NCBI GenBank assembly: GCA_910585205.1
Contig: CAJUCC010000042.1
Coordinates: 36,539 to 100,538 of the forward strand
Reading direction: 5' to 3'
Length of the DNA stretch: 64,000 nucleotides
DNA from: an uncultured Lachnospiraceae bacterium
Lineage (GTDB): Bacteria > Bacillota > Clostridia > Lachnospirales > Lachnospiraceae
Positions within the stretch are counted from its first letter, which is position 1. The number at the start of each line of letters is the position of its first letter. The notes beneath the pieces were generated by a model that did not search any database, was not told where the DNA came from, and saw only the letters and a program-made list of their open reading frames with translations. Both the position numbers and the translations under genes were made by a program. Shown piece by piece: positions 1 to 8,919 of this stretch.

Positions 1-866
1 ATATTGACGGGGAACTTGGGGAGCTTCATCTGAGCGCCATTTCCGAGGCGATGAATCAGATGATGGGATCCTCCGCCACTTCACTATCCACTATGTTGGG
101 CAAAATGATTGATATCAGTCCGCCGGAAGCCAGTCTTGTGGATCTGACGGAATTGAAAAAACCGGAGGAGATCGCAAAGTTTTTAAGCGGCACATTCTGT
201 AAGATTGCTTTTACCATGCAGATCGAGGATCTCGTGGAGAGTACGATTTTACAACTCTATCCGATAGAGTTCGCAAAGTCTCTCTATGATACCTTTATCA
301 ATCAGCAGCTGGGAGGGGTGAGCACGCCGGAACCAGCCGCCGCGCCGCCTGCGCCGGAGCCGCAGCCATATACACCGCCGCCGGCCGCCGCGCCGATGCC
401 GGATATGTCACAGATGAATATGGGAATGCCGCAGATGCAGATGCCGCAGATGAACATGGGAATGCCGCAGATGCAGATGCCGCAGATGAACATGGGAATG
501 CCGCAGATGCAGATGCCGCAGATGAACATGGGAATGCCGCAGATGCAGATGCCGCAGATGAACATGGAGATGCCCAATGTGCAGCCGGCACAATTTCAGA
601 ATTTCTCAGACAGCTACGGGATGGCAAACGCGCCGGAAAACATCGGCCTGATTATGGACGTACCGCTGGAAGTTACGGTGGAACTGGGAAGGGCTGTCAA
701 GTCCATTTCCGAGATCCTGGACTTTTCACCCGGTACGATTATCGAACTGGATAAGATAGCCGGTGAGCCGATCGACGTATTAGTAAACGGTAAGTTCGTT
801 GCCAAAGGCGAAGTCGTTGTAATCGAAGAAAGCTTTGGTATTCGTGTAACTGAAATCATAAAGTAG
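1..866 (+). CDS. fliY: Flagellar motor switch phosphatase FliY (5' end outside window)
   Basis: The reading frame is open from base 3, so the gene begins before the window; 287 residues are visible. FliY is a C-ring switch component that also dephosphorylates CheY-P. The first residues carry a CheC-type phosphatase helix (S-E-A-M-N-Q-M-M-G, with the paired Glu and Asn). A Pro/Met/Gln-rich linker follows, containing four 36-bp tandem repeats (414-557). The last ~80 residues are a FliN/SpoA surface-presentation domain (V-P-L-E-V-T-V-E-L-G onward, ending in R-V-T-E-I). cheY follows 18 bases downstream, which fits a FliY-CheY partnership. The family assignment is firm; the linker repeat is unusual. 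Confidence 0.93.
   Translation, partial: IDGELGELHLSAISEAMNQMMGSSATSLSTMLGKMIDISPPEASLVDLTELKKPEEIAKFLSGTFCKIAFTMQIEDLVESTILQLYPIEFAKSLYDTFINQQLGGVSTPEPAAAPPAPEPQPYTPPPAAAPMPDMSQMNMGMPQMQMPQMNMGMPQMQMPQMNMGMPQMQMPQMNMGMPQMQMPQMNMEMPNVQPAQFQNFSDSYGMANAPENIGLIMDVPLEVTVELGRAVKSISEILDFSPGTIIELDKIAGEPIDVLVNGKFVAKGEVVVIEESFGIRVTEIIK
414..557 (+). repeat. Four tandem 36-bp repeats inside fliY
   Basis: Four consecutive 36-bp units begin at 414, 450, 486 and 522. Each encodes the 12-residue unit M-N-M-G-M-P-Q-M-Q-M-P-Q. The units are nearly identical at the DNA level; the first has aat where the others have aac. A partial fifth unit starts at 558. The repeat keeps the reading frame and lengthens the linker between the phosphatase and SpoA domains. 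Confidence 0.97.
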
Positions 867-884
867 AACACAGGAGTGAGAGAG

Positions 885-1247
885 ATGGCAAAGAATATTT
901 TAGTATGTGATGATGCAGCTTTTATGCGTATGATGATCAAGGACATCCTGACGAAAAACGGCTACAATGTGGCAGGGGAAGCAGAAAACGGACTGAAGGC
1001 TGTTGAAAAGTACAATGAAGTAAAGCCTGATCTGGTGCTGATGGACATTACCATGCCGGAAATGGACGGAATCCAGGCGCTGAAAAAGATTAAGGCATCG
1101 GATCCGGGTGCAATGGTTATTATGTGTTCCGCAATGGGACAGCAGGCAATGGTTATCGAGTCCATCCAGGCGGGTGCCAAGGACTTTATCGTAAAACCGT
1201 TCCAGGCAGAGCGTGTACTGGAAGCCGTGAAAAAGGTTGTCGGATAA
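885..1247 (+). CDS. cheY: Chemotaxis response regulator CheY
   Basis: This 120-residue stand-alone receiver domain carries the chemotaxis signal from CheA to the flagellar switch. It has the acidic pair D9-D10, phospho-acceptor D54 in L-V-L-M-D-I-T-M-P, S82 in M-C-S-A-M-G, and K104 in I-V-K-P-F. I chose ATG 885 over GTG 876 because AGGAG at 872-876 lies 8 bases upstream of 885 and overlaps the GTG. It sits between fliY and fliO, as in other Gram-positive fla/che operons. Confidence 0.96.
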   Translation: MAKNILVCDDAAFMRMMIKDILTKNGYNVAGEAENGLKAVEKYNEVKPDLVLMDITMPEMDGIQALKKIKASDPGAMVIMCSAMGQQAMVIESIQAGAKDFIVKPFQAERVLEAVKKVVG

Positions 1248-1610
1248 ATGCTGCTTACACAGGGGAGCGGATTGGAATCCTTTGTTCAGTTTTTGACAGT
1301 GCTGATCCTTTTCTGTATTGTTCTTGGAATTACCTATGTGACCACCCGTTATATTGCCGGTTTTCAGAAACTGAAGCAGGAGGGTGGTAACATAGTGGTT
1401 ATGGAGACATGCAAAGTTGCGCCGAATAAATATATTCAGATTGTGAAACTGGGAGAAACGTATGTTGCGGTTGCAATATGCAAGGATACCATGACAAAAC
1501 TGGCGGAGCTCTCCGGAGATGAACTTGCATTTTCCGGAAGCCAGGGGAATGGTATCCCCAGTTTTATTGAGGTTCTGGAAAAAGCAAAGATGATAAAACA
1601 AAAAAAGTAG
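1248..1610 (+). CDS. fliO: Flagellar biosynthesis protein FliO/FliZ family
   Basis: A 120-residue protein that starts directly after the cheY stop. It has one N-terminal transmembrane segment (about residues 10-32, F-V-Q-F-L-T-V-L-I-L-F onward). A short basic/polar linker leads to a small soluble domain (V-V-M-E-T-C-K-V-A-P-N-K-Y-I-Q-I-V-K-L-G), which is typical of FliO. FliO helps assemble the FliP ring of the flagellar export gate. The call rests on topology, the C-terminal pattern and position just before fliP; FliO is poorly conserved. Confidence 0.86.
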   Translation: MLLTQGSGLESFVQFLTVLILFCIVLGITYVTTRYIAGFQKLKQEGGNIVVMETCKVAPNKYIQIVKLGETYVAVAICKDTMTKLAELSGDELAFSGSQGNGIPSFIEVLEKAKMIKQKK

Positions 1611-1619
1611 GCACATTCT

Positions 1620-2504
1620 ATGAGAAAATATTTTTCCGTAAGACAAATCATGTTTGTATTATGCCTGCTGTTTTCAGTAGGCATATTATTTTTCGGCTGG
1701 TATCAGACGGCGTATGCCGCAGGAAATGTGAGCGGCCTGACAGACGGGAGCAATGCCACGGGCGTGACCGATGAGCGGACAAACATCAATGAGCCGGGCA
1801 CGGCGGATGATCCGGAAGAGTTGCGGGAACTGAATGTGGCAAATAATCTGACCATTACCTATAATAACGGCAATGGTACGGTGGCGGGACCGGTGCGGAT
1901 TTTGGTTATCCTGACGATGATCGGGCTGGCACCGATGCTTCTGATTATGCTGACCGCATTTACACGGATTGTGATTGTGCTGCATTTTACAAGAACGGCG
2001 TTAAATACCCAGACAGTTCCCCCGAATCAGGTTCTGATGGGGCTGGCGCTGTTTCTCACGTTTTTTGTGATGCAGCCCATACTCACCGAGATTAACGAGA
2101 ATGCTCTGCAGCCGTTTGACAGAGGCGAGATCGCACAGGAGGAAGCGCTGGAGCGCGGAATGGAACCGCTGCGGGAGTTTATGTATGGTCAGACCCAGGT
2201 AAAGGATGTGCGGATGTTTATGGAGATTGCGGACCAGGAATGGGACGGCAGTCTTTCGGGTATCCCTTCTTCGGTGTTGATTCCCAGCTTTGTTGTAAGC
2301 GAATTGCGGACCGCTTTTATTATCGGGTTTCTGATTTATATTCCGTTTATTGTAATTGATATGGTGGTGGCCTCGGCTCTGATGAGTATGGGTATGATGA
2401 TGCTGCCGCCCACGACGATTTCCATGCCGTTTAAGATATTATTATTTATTCTGGCAGACGGGTGGAATTTGATTATCGGCAGTCTGATTAAGACATTTTA
2501 TTAA
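1620..2504 (+). CDS. fliP: Flagellar type III export gate protein FliP
   Basis: The protein has 294 residues, longer than the usual ~245, because of an extra N-terminal stretch. It starts with a cleavable-looking signal (R-K-Y-F to Y-A-A-G near residue 34), followed by a polar region. The core then shows FliP signatures: I-V-I-V-L-H-F-T-R-T-A-L, T-V-P-P-N-Q-V-L-M-G-L-A-L-F-L-T-F-F-V-M, and a C-terminal run ending P-F-K-I-L-L-F-I-L-A-D-G-W. FliP forms the export channel core with FliQ and FliR, which are the next two genes. Confidence 0.96.
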   Translation: MRKYFSVRQIMFVLCLLFSVGILFFGWYQTAYAAGNVSGLTDGSNATGVTDERTNINEPGTADDPEELRELNVANNLTITYNNGNGTVAGPVRILVILTMIGLAPMLLIMLTAFTRIVIVLHFTRTALNTQTVPPNQVLMGLALFLTFFVMQPILTEINENALQPFDRGEIAQEEALERGMEPLREFMYGQTQVKDVRMFMEIADQEWDGSLSGIPSSVLIPSFVVSELRTAFIIGFLIYIPFIVIDMVVASALMSMGMMMLPPTTISMPFKILLFILADGWNLIIGSLIKTFY

Positions 2505-2524
2505 AATAAAGGGGAGGGAACAGA

Positions 2525-2794
2525 ATGACAGTCGATGCGGTAACGGCGCTTGCGCGGGATGCGCTGTTTCTGATTATCAAAACTTCGGCGCCGGTTCTTA
2601 TGATTTCCCTTGTGATTGGTCTGGTTGTCAGTATCTTCCAGACAGCCACTTCCATACAGGAGCAGACGCTTACTTTTGTACCCAAGGTAGTGTGTGTGTT
2701 TCTGGGGCTGATGCTGTTCGGACACTGGATTTTGAATACCATCGTCGGATATATGACGGAACTCTGGTCCAACTTCAGCGTTTACATCAGGTAA
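2525..2794 (+). CDS. fliQ: Flagellar export gate protein FliQ
   Basis: An 89-residue protein with two transmembrane helices joined by a short polar loop. The loop region reads S-I-F-Q-T-A-T-S-I-Q-E-Q-T-L-T-F-V-P-K, the hallmark of FliQ. It is part of the helical FliPQR export core in the basal body. A strong Shine-Dalgarno region (GGGGAGGG) precedes the ATG. Length and order between fliP and fliR match the family. Confidence 0.96.
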   Translation: MTVDAVTALARDALFLIIKTSAPVLMISLVIGLVVSIFQTATSIQEQTLTFVPKVVCVFLGLMLFGHWILNTIVGYMTELWSNFSVYIR

Positions 2795-2798
2795 GCCT

Positions 2799-3581
2799 AT
2801 GATAGATTATATCTTTTCGCTGGATGAGCTGGAATATTTTCTGCTTGTTATGTCGCGGATGCTCGGTTTTGTTACGGCGGCCCCGTTTTTCAATATGAAT
2901 AACGCGCCCAGAAGGGTTCGGGTCGGTCTTGCATTTTTTGTTTCCCTTCTGTTATATCATACATCGCTTCCCCACGGAACCGTGGTCTATCATACGGTGT
3001 GGGGCTATGGGATGATTGTGATGAAGGAGGCGGTGGTCGGGCTGCTGATCGGCTTTGGTGCGCAGATTTGCACGACCATTGTAACGTTTGCGGGTATGAC
3101 GATTGATATGAATATCGGCTTGTCCATGGTCAGTATGCTGGATCCTACGACACGGGAGAATACCAGTATCAGCGGTATGTATCTGCAGTATACAACGATG
3201 CTGATGCTGCTTGTCAGCGGCATGTATCAGTTTTTGCTGTCGGCCGTTACCGACAGTTACCGCCTGATTCCCGTCAACGGGGCAGTCTTTGGGACGGACC
3301 ATCTGGTATGGAGCATGACGCGGTTTCTGTCCGAATATATTATCATTGGTTTTCGGATCTGTCTGCCGGTGTTTGCGGTCGTAATGGTAATGAATGCGGT
3401 TCTGGGCATTCTGGCCAAGGTTGCTCCGCAGATGAACATGTTTGCCATAGGCATTCAGTTAAAAATACTGGTAGGGTTAATGATTTTGTTTTTTACCTAT
3501 GCCATGCTGCCGGGCGCTGCAGATTTTATTTTCCGTGAGATCAGGATTATGGTGACGCGATTTATGGAGGGTATGATGTGA
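2799..3581 (+). CDS. fliR: Flagellar export gate protein FliR
   Basis: A 260-residue integral membrane protein with about six hydrophobic segments. FliR motifs include M-S-R-M-L-G-F-V-T-A-A-P-F-F near residue 20 and K-E-A-V-V-G-L-L-I-G-F-G-A-Q near residue 80. A-K-V-A-P-Q-M-N-M-F-A-I-G occurs near residue 208. FliR joins the FliP/FliQ assembly and contacts FlhB. Its 3' end overlaps the flhB start by 4 bases, which suggests translational coupling. Confidence 0.96.
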   Translation: MIDYIFSLDELEYFLLVMSRMLGFVTAAPFFNMNNAPRRVRVGLAFFVSLLLYHTSLPHGTVVYHTVWGYGMIVMKEAVVGLLIGFGAQICTTIVTFAGMTIDMNIGLSMVSMLDPTTRENTSISGMYLQYTTMLMLLVSGMYQFLLSAVTDSYRLIPVNGAVFGTDHLVWSMTRFLSEYIIIGFRICLPVFAVVMVMNAVLGILAKVAPQMNMFAIGIQLKILVGLMILFFTYAMLPGAADFIFREIRIMVTRFMEGMM

Positions 3582-4690
3582 TACTGGAGTATAACCTGCA
3601 GTTTTTTGCCAAGGACGGTCCCGGCGGGGAGAAAACGGAACCGGCTACGCAGAAAAAGCTGACAGATGCCAGAAAAGAGGGGCAGGTGGCCAAGTCGAAA
3701 GAACTCGGTCTCGGCGTTTCCCTGTTGACACTGTTTCTGGTGCTGCGGTTCAGCATCGGATGGATGGGGGAGAAGTTTCTGGAGTGCTTTTCCCTGATCT
3801 ACGTCAGAATTCCCGATCTGATTGCCATGTATGACGGGGCGGTGCCGGTAACGAGTTTTCATATGGTTCTGAAAAATGTTATGCTCCGCATTATCGCAAT
3901 TCTGGCACCCTTTTTTCTGGTCGGCACCATTGTTGCTTTTGTGGTTGATCTTGTTCAGGTAAAATGGGCGCCCACCTCGAAACCCTTTCAACCCAAATTC
4001 AGTAAGATGAATCCGGTAAAGGGGATCAAAAAGATCATTTCGCCCCGTTCCCTTCTGGAACTGTGCAAGGCGGTGGTCAAGATTATTCTGATTTCCTGGC
4101 TGGTGTATACCACGCTGATAAAGCAGGCAGGCGTTTTGTTTTCCATGTATGATCTGCCCTTGATGGCGGCGATCGGTCAGGTGGGGAGCATCGTTATCAA
4201 TCTGGGTATTAAGATTTCCGCTTTTTACATGATTATCGCGATTCTGGATTATATCTATCAGAAATGGAAATTCAGTGAAGATATGAAGATGACCAAGCAG
4301 GAAGTCAAAGACGAGATGAAAAATGCGGAAGGTGATCCGCAGATTAAAGGGAAGATTCGTCAGAAGATGCGGGAGGTTTCCCGGAGGCGTATGATGCAGT
4401 CGGTACCGGAGGCGGATGTGGTAATCACCAACCCGACGCATTATGCGGTCGCGGTCAAATACGATGCGGATGAATATGCCGCCCCCATGGTGACGGCCAA
4501 GGGAGAAGATTTTCTGGCACAGAAGATCAAAGAACTTGCGCGGGAAAGCAATGTGGAGATTGTGGAAGACAAACCGCTGGCGCGAATGCTTTACGCCAAT
4601 GTGGAAATAGGCGAACTGATACCGCCGGAATTGTATCAGGCGGTAGCGGAAGTACTGGCTATGGTTTACCATGCGCAGGGAAAAGCATAA
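3578..4690 (+). CDS. flhB: Flagellar export switch protein FlhB
   Basis: A 370-residue protein starting at GTG 3578, inside the end of fliR. The N-terminus (Y-N-L-Q-F-F-A then E-K-T-E-P-A-T) and four hydrophobic segments match FlhB of Firmicutes. The cytoplasmic domain carries the self-cleavage motif N-P-T-H at about residues 285-288 (bases 4430-4441), which is needed for the hook-to-filament specificity switch. Conserved flanks are V-V-I-T-N-P-T-H-Y-A-V-A-V-K-Y and D-K-P-L-A-R-M-L-Y. All key residues are present. Confidence 0.97.
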   Translation: MILEYNLQFFAKDGPGGEKTEPATQKKLTDARKEGQVAKSKELGLGVSLLTLFLVLRFSIGWMGEKFLECFSLIYVRIPDLIAMYDGAVPVTSFHMVLKNVMLRIIAILAPFFLVGTIVAFVVDLVQVKWAPTSKPFQPKFSKMNPVKGIKKIISPRSLLELCKAVVKIILISWLVYTTLIKQAGVLFSMYDLPLMAAIGQVGSIVINLGIKISAFYMIIAILDYIYQKWKFSEDMKMTKQEVKDEMKNAEGDPQIKGKIRQKMREVSRRRMMQSVPEADVVITNPTHYAVAVKYDADEYAAPMVTAKGEDFLAQKIKELARESNVEIVEDKPLARMLYANVEIGELIPPELYQAVAEVLAMVYHAQGKA

Positions 4691-4753
4691 GCATATGGGC
4701 GGCAGCCTTTGATCTGTCAATATATAAGGGGAAATCTGAAAGGAGGGGAACAG

Positions 4754-6787
4754 GTGAAAAAAGCGGATATAGGTGTGGCCTTATATGTACTGGCGGCTTT
4801 CGTAATGTTGATTGTTCCGATTCCTTCCTGGCTGCTCGATATTTTACTGGCGATTAACATTTCCGTCGCTTTTACCATTATGTTCGGCTGTATGTTCGCC
4901 ACCGAGGTACTGGAGATGTCATTTTATCCCACGGTACTGCTGTTTACGACAATCTTTCGTATCGCACTGAATGTCTCATCCACCCGTTTGATTCTGAAAA
5001 CGGGCAATGCGGGTAATGTGGTGCAGGTGTTCGGTAACTTTGTAGGCGGCGGCGATCTCACGATCGGTATTATCGTGTTTTTGATTCTGATTATCGTACA
5101 GTTTATGGTAATCAACAAAGGTTCGGAGCGAGTTGCCGAGGTGACGGCCCGGTTTACACTGGACGCTATGCCGGGTAAACAGATGGCGATTGACGCCGAT
5201 CTGAATACGGGCGCCATCGATGACGCGGAAGCAAAACGGCGCCGGGAAAAGATACAGGATGAATCAAGCTTTTTCGGTTCCATGGACGGTGCCGTGAAGT
5301 ATGTAAAGGGAGATGCCACCGCGGGTCTGATGATTTCTGCGGTTAATATTATAGGCGGTCTGGCAATGGGTATGCTGCGGGGCGGTCTGGAATTTCAGGC
5401 CGCACTTGACAAGTACGTAATCCTGACGATCGGTGACGGTCTGGTGAGCCAGATTCCGTCCCTGTTGATCTCGCTGTCCACCGGTATTCTGGTGACAAAG
5501 GGTTCCAAGGACGCCGATTTCGGTACGGTGTTGGTCAGCCAGTTGTTCGGTGTGCCGAAAGTACTTTATTTTGTCGGCAGCACTATTATTGCCCTGGGCG
5601 TTTTGACGCCGCTGAACACGATCCTTTTTCTGATTCTCGGGTTTGCCTTTATTATCACGGCCCGTGTTATGTCGGGTACGATGGAGACGGCCCGCATCGA
5701 CAATGTGGCGGAAGCCGAGGAGGCGGCCGCGGAGGAGATCAGGCAGCCGGAAAACGTCACCTCGCTTTTGCAGGTTGACCCGATCGAACTGGAGTTCGGC
5801 TACGGTATCATTCCGCTGGCGGATGTGAATCAGGGCGGCGACCTGCTTGACCGTGTCGTTATGATCCGGCGGCAGATTGCGCTGGAACTCGGTACAGTTG
5901 TGCCGATTATCCGTCTGCGCGATAATATCCAGCTCAATCCGAATCAGTATATTATCAAGATCAAAGGAATACAGGTCAGCGAGGGAGAGATCCTCTTTGA
6001 CCATTATATGGCGATGAATCCGGGTTACGTGGAGGAGGAGATTACGGGTATTCCCACATTTGAACCCTCCTTCCATCTGCCGGCGATCTGGATTACGGAG
6101 AGCCAGCGGGAGCGGGCGGAAAGCATGGGGTATACGGTAGTCGATCCGCCGTCCATTATAGCGACGCATCTGACGGAGATTATCCGGCAGCACATTGCGG
6201 AGCTGCTTTCACGGCAGGATGTACAGAGCCTTGTCAACAATATCAAAGAGAGCAATCCGGTGCTGGTGGAAGAACTTGTGCCGAAGCTGCTTGGGCTTGG
6301 TGAGATTCAGAAAGTGCTGCAAAATCTCCTGAAAGAGGGTATTTCCATCAGAGATTTGCAGACAATATTCGAAACGCTGGCCGATTATGCGGCTACCACA
6401 AGAGATACGGACATCCTGACAGAATATACGAGACAGTCGCTGAAACGTGCAATTTCCAGCAGGTTCTTCCCTGCGGGAGAGACGACAAGCGTGATTACAC
6501 TGGATCCCAAAGTGGAACAGGAAATTATGGGAAGCGTAAAGCAGACCGAACAGGGTGCATATCTGACGCTGGATCCGGAGCGCACAAAGCGGATTATCGG
6601 TTCTGCCGAGACGGAAATTAAAAAACTGGAAGAACTGGGCAGAAATCCGATTATCATAACGTCTCCGATTGTGCGGATGTATTTTAAACGGCTGACGGAA
6701 GATTATTTTAAAGATCTGGTTGTGATTTCCTATAATGAGATAGAAGCAAACATTGAACTGCAATCTGTTGGGATGGTGACTGCATAA
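4754..6787 (+). CDS. flhA: Flagellar biosynthesis protein FlhA
   Basis: A 677-residue protein. GTG 4754 is chosen because AAAGGAGGGG lies just upstream at about 4739-4748; an upstream start at 4709 would add 15 residues that do not look like FlhA. The N-terminal half holds about eight transmembrane helices with the FHIPEP-type loop (F-T-L-D-A-M-P-G-K-Q-M-A-I-D-A-D-L-N). The C-terminal half is the cytosolic ring domain that docks export substrates and chaperones. It overlaps flhF by one base. Confidence 0.96.
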   Translation: MKKADIGVALYVLAAFVMLIVPIPSWLLDILLAINISVAFTIMFGCMFATEVLEMSFYPTVLLFTTIFRIALNVSSTRLILKTGNAGNVVQVFGNFVGGGDLTIGIIVFLILIIVQFMVINKGSERVAEVTARFTLDAMPGKQMAIDADLNTGAIDDAEAKRRREKIQDESSFFGSMDGAVKYVKGDATAGLMISAVNIIGGLAMGMLRGGLEFQAALDKYVILTIGDGLVSQIPSLLISLSTGILVTKGSKDADFGTVLVSQLFGVPKVLYFVGSTIIALGVLTPLNTILFLILGFAFIITARVMSGTMETARIDNVAEAEEAAAEEIRQPENVTSLLQVDPIELEFGYGIIPLADVNQGGDLLDRVVMIRRQIALELGTVVPIIRLRDNIQLNPNQYIIKIKGIQVSEGEILFDHYMAMNPGYVEEEITGIPTFEPSFHLPAIWITESQRERAESMGYTVVDPPSIIATHLTEIIRQHIAELLSRQDVQSLVNNIKESNPVLVEELVPKLLGLGEIQKVLQNLLKEGISIRDLQTIFETLADYAATTRDTDILTEYTRQSLKRAISSRFFPAGETTSVITLDPKVEQEIMGSVKQTEQGAYLTLDPERTKRIIGSAETEIKKLEELGRNPIIITSPIVRMYFKRLTEDYFKDLVVISYNEIEANIELQSVGMVTA

Positions 6788-8007
6788 TGATAATCAAAAA
6801 ATATCGGGCGAGAACGGAAGCCGAAGCGGTAAATCAGGCGAAAAAGGAACTTGGACAGGGGGCGGTCATTATGAACGTCCGCAATATCAAGAAAAAAGGG
6901 ATGTTTTCTCTTCTGCGGTCGCAGATGGTGGAAGTTACCGTGGCGATGGAAGATGAAACCGACCGGGAGCTCAACCGGAAGGAGCCTCCGCAGAAATCAT
7001 CGGAAGGACTGCTTTCCCCCGAACTGCTGCGAAGCACGATGGAGAGCCGCAGCGTCAGAGCGAAGCCGGCCGGGCGCGATGACGAGCGGGACCGCGGGAT
7101 TGAAGAAAAACTGGAGAGTCTGCAGACGCTGCTGGAAAGGCAGTTAAAGCCTGCGGCGGAAGAAAAGAAAGAGCCGGAGCCGGAAGCGGAAAAAGAAGAG
7201 CAGGAGAGTGAAGCCGTTGCCTTTATCCGCCTGCTGTATAATATGATGCTGGAAAACGAAGTCAATGAAAGGTACGCAAACCAGATCATTGATGAGATTG
7301 AAAAAAGCAACAATGCAAATCTTCCGATTGATGCGGTATTGTCGAATATTTATCAGAAAATGATTTTGAAATTCGGCAGGCCCATGAATATCCAGCCGGC
7401 CAAATCCGGACCGCGGGTGATTTTCTTTATCGGACCGACCGGAGTGGGCAAGACGACAACCATCGCCAAGATTGCGTCGCGTTTCCGGGTTGACGAGAAA
7501 AAGAAAATCGTCCTTCTGACTGCGGACACGTACCGGATCGCCGCGGCAGAACAGCTGCGGACGTATGCCAATATTCTGGAAGTGCCGTTCCGCATTATCT
7601 ATTCCGCGGAAGAGATGGAGAAGGCACTGCAGGATTTTTATGCATATGATTATATATTGGTGGATACGGCCGGTCACTCGCATCAGAACGACAGTCAGAA
7701 AGACAATATGATTCAGTTTATTCACTGTCTGGACGACAAGGCGGAAAAGGAAGTATTTCTTGTATTGAGCGCAACGACAAAATATAAAGATCTGGTGAGC
7801 ATTGCCGACGCTTACCGGGAGATGACGGAATACAAGCTTATTTTTACTAAACTGGATGAAACGACTACGCTTGGAAACCTGCTGAACCTGAAACTGCATA
7901 CGGGCGCGCCGCTGTCCTATGTGACATGCGGACAGAATGTGCCGGATGATATTGAGAATTTTAATCCGCAGAAAACAGTAAAGCAGCTCTTGGGCGGAAA
8001 AAGGTAA
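6787..8007 (+). CDS. flhF: Flagellar SRP-like GTPase FlhF
   Basis: A 406-residue SRP-family GTPase that guides where and how many flagella are built. The N-terminal B-domain (M-I-I-K-K-Y-R-A-R-T-E-A-E-A) is followed by a charged linker of about residues 70-145. The NG domain has G1 G-P-T-G-V-G-K-T-T-T, A-D-T-Y-R-I-A-A-A-E-Q-L, G3 D-T-A-G and T-K-L-D-E-T. It precedes its usual regulator flhG by 14 bases. Confidence 0.96.
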   Translation: MIIKKYRARTEAEAVNQAKKELGQGAVIMNVRNIKKKGMFSLLRSQMVEVTVAMEDETDRELNRKEPPQKSSEGLLSPELLRSTMESRSVRAKPAGRDDERDRGIEEKLESLQTLLERQLKPAAEEKKEPEPEAEKEEQESEAVAFIRLLYNMMLENEVNERYANQIIDEIEKSNNANLPIDAVLSNIYQKMILKFGRPMNIQPAKSGPRVIFFIGPTGVGKTTTIAKIASRFRVDEKKKIVLLTADTYRIAAAEQLRTYANILEVPFRIIYSAEEMEKALQDFYAYDYILVDTAGHSHQNDSQKDNMIQFIHCLDDKAEKEVFLVLSATTKYKDLVSIADAYREMTEYKLIFTKLDETTTLGNLLNLKLHTGAPLSYVTCGQNVPDDIENFNPQKTVKQLLGGKR

Positions 8008-8021
8008 ATGAGGAGACGGCT

Positions 8022-8906
8022 ATGGATCAGGCGGAACAGTTACGAAATATAATAAAGGCGTCTGCACAAAAGAGCAGGCCGCTGGCGAGGGTTATTACCG
8101 TAACAAGCGGAAAAGGCGGTGTGGGAAAGTCCAATACAGCCATTAATCTGGCGATTCAGTTGAAGCAGATGGGACAGCGCGTCATTATATTGGATGCGGA
8201 TTTCGGCCTTGCGAATATTGAGATTATGTTTGGTGCAATCCCCAAACATAATCTGAGTGACCTGATTTATCAGGGGAAAAATATCAAACAGATCATTACA
8301 TGGGGACCCGGCAATGTCGGGTTTATTTCCGGTGGCAGCGGAATTGCCGGCCTCTCGAATCTTAGTCGGGATTACCTGAATTATATCATTCAAAATCTGG
8401 AAGAATTGGATACGATCGCGGATATTATTATTATTGATACCGGTGCGGGGATTTCGGATGCCGTGCTGGAATTTCTGGTGGCGAGCGGGGAAATCCTGCT
8501 TGTGACGACGCCCGAGCCCACGTCCATCACGGATTCGTATTCTCTGGTGAAGGCTTTAAACCGGCACCCGCGCTTTAACCGGGAGTATTCGCGGCTAAAG
8601 GTTATCGCCAATCGGGTGGAAACCGTGGAAGAGGGCAAGGAGTTGTTTCAGAAGCTTGATGCGGTAGTCTCCCGGTACTTAAAGATTCCGATTGAATATC
8701 TGGGACCGATCCCTTATGACAGTCAGCTTTCCAAAGCTGTTATGCAGCAGATGCCGGTATCCCTGCAGAACCCGGGCGCCAAGTCAGCGCAGGCGTATGA
8801 ACGGATTGCTGCCGTACTGATGAACAAAGAGTCCAATAAAAATCTGGTTAAGCGCGGTATGGCTGCTTTTTTTACCCATATCGTCAATGGGAAGAAGATG
8901 GGGTAG
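8022..8906 (+). CDS. flhG: Flagellar number regulator FlhG (MinD-like ATPase)
   Basis: A 294-residue MinD/ParA-type ATPase that acts with FlhF to limit flagellar number. It has a deviant Walker A, S-G-K-G-G-V-G-K-S-N-T, at about residues 29-39. Other motifs are L-D-A-D-F-G-L-A-N-I-E, I-I-I-D-T-G-A-G and T-T-P-E-P-T-S-I-T-D-S-Y. An N-terminal Gln/Leu-rich helix (D-Q-A-E-Q-L-R) resembles the FlhF-activating helix of FlhG. Confidence 0.95.
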   Translation: MDQAEQLRNIIKASAQKSRPLARVITVTSGKGGVGKSNTAINLAIQLKQMGQRVIILDADFGLANIEIMFGAIPKHNLSDLIYQGKNIKQIITWGPGNVGFISGGSGIAGLSNLSRDYLNYIIQNLEELDTIADIIIIDTGAGISDAVLEFLVASGEILLVTTPEPTSITDSYSLVKALNRHPRFNREYSRLKVIANRVETVEEGKELFQKLDAVVSRYLKIPIEYLGPIPYDSQLSKAVMQQMPVSLQNPGAKSAQAYERIAAVLMNKESNKNLVKRGMAAFFTHIVNGKKMG

Positions 8907-8919
8907 GAGCGAGACTGGT

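Noticed and set aside
298..627. Minus-strand frames opposite the fliY repeat
   Set aside because: They are repeat-driven shadows with no ribosome site, lying opposite a clear gene.
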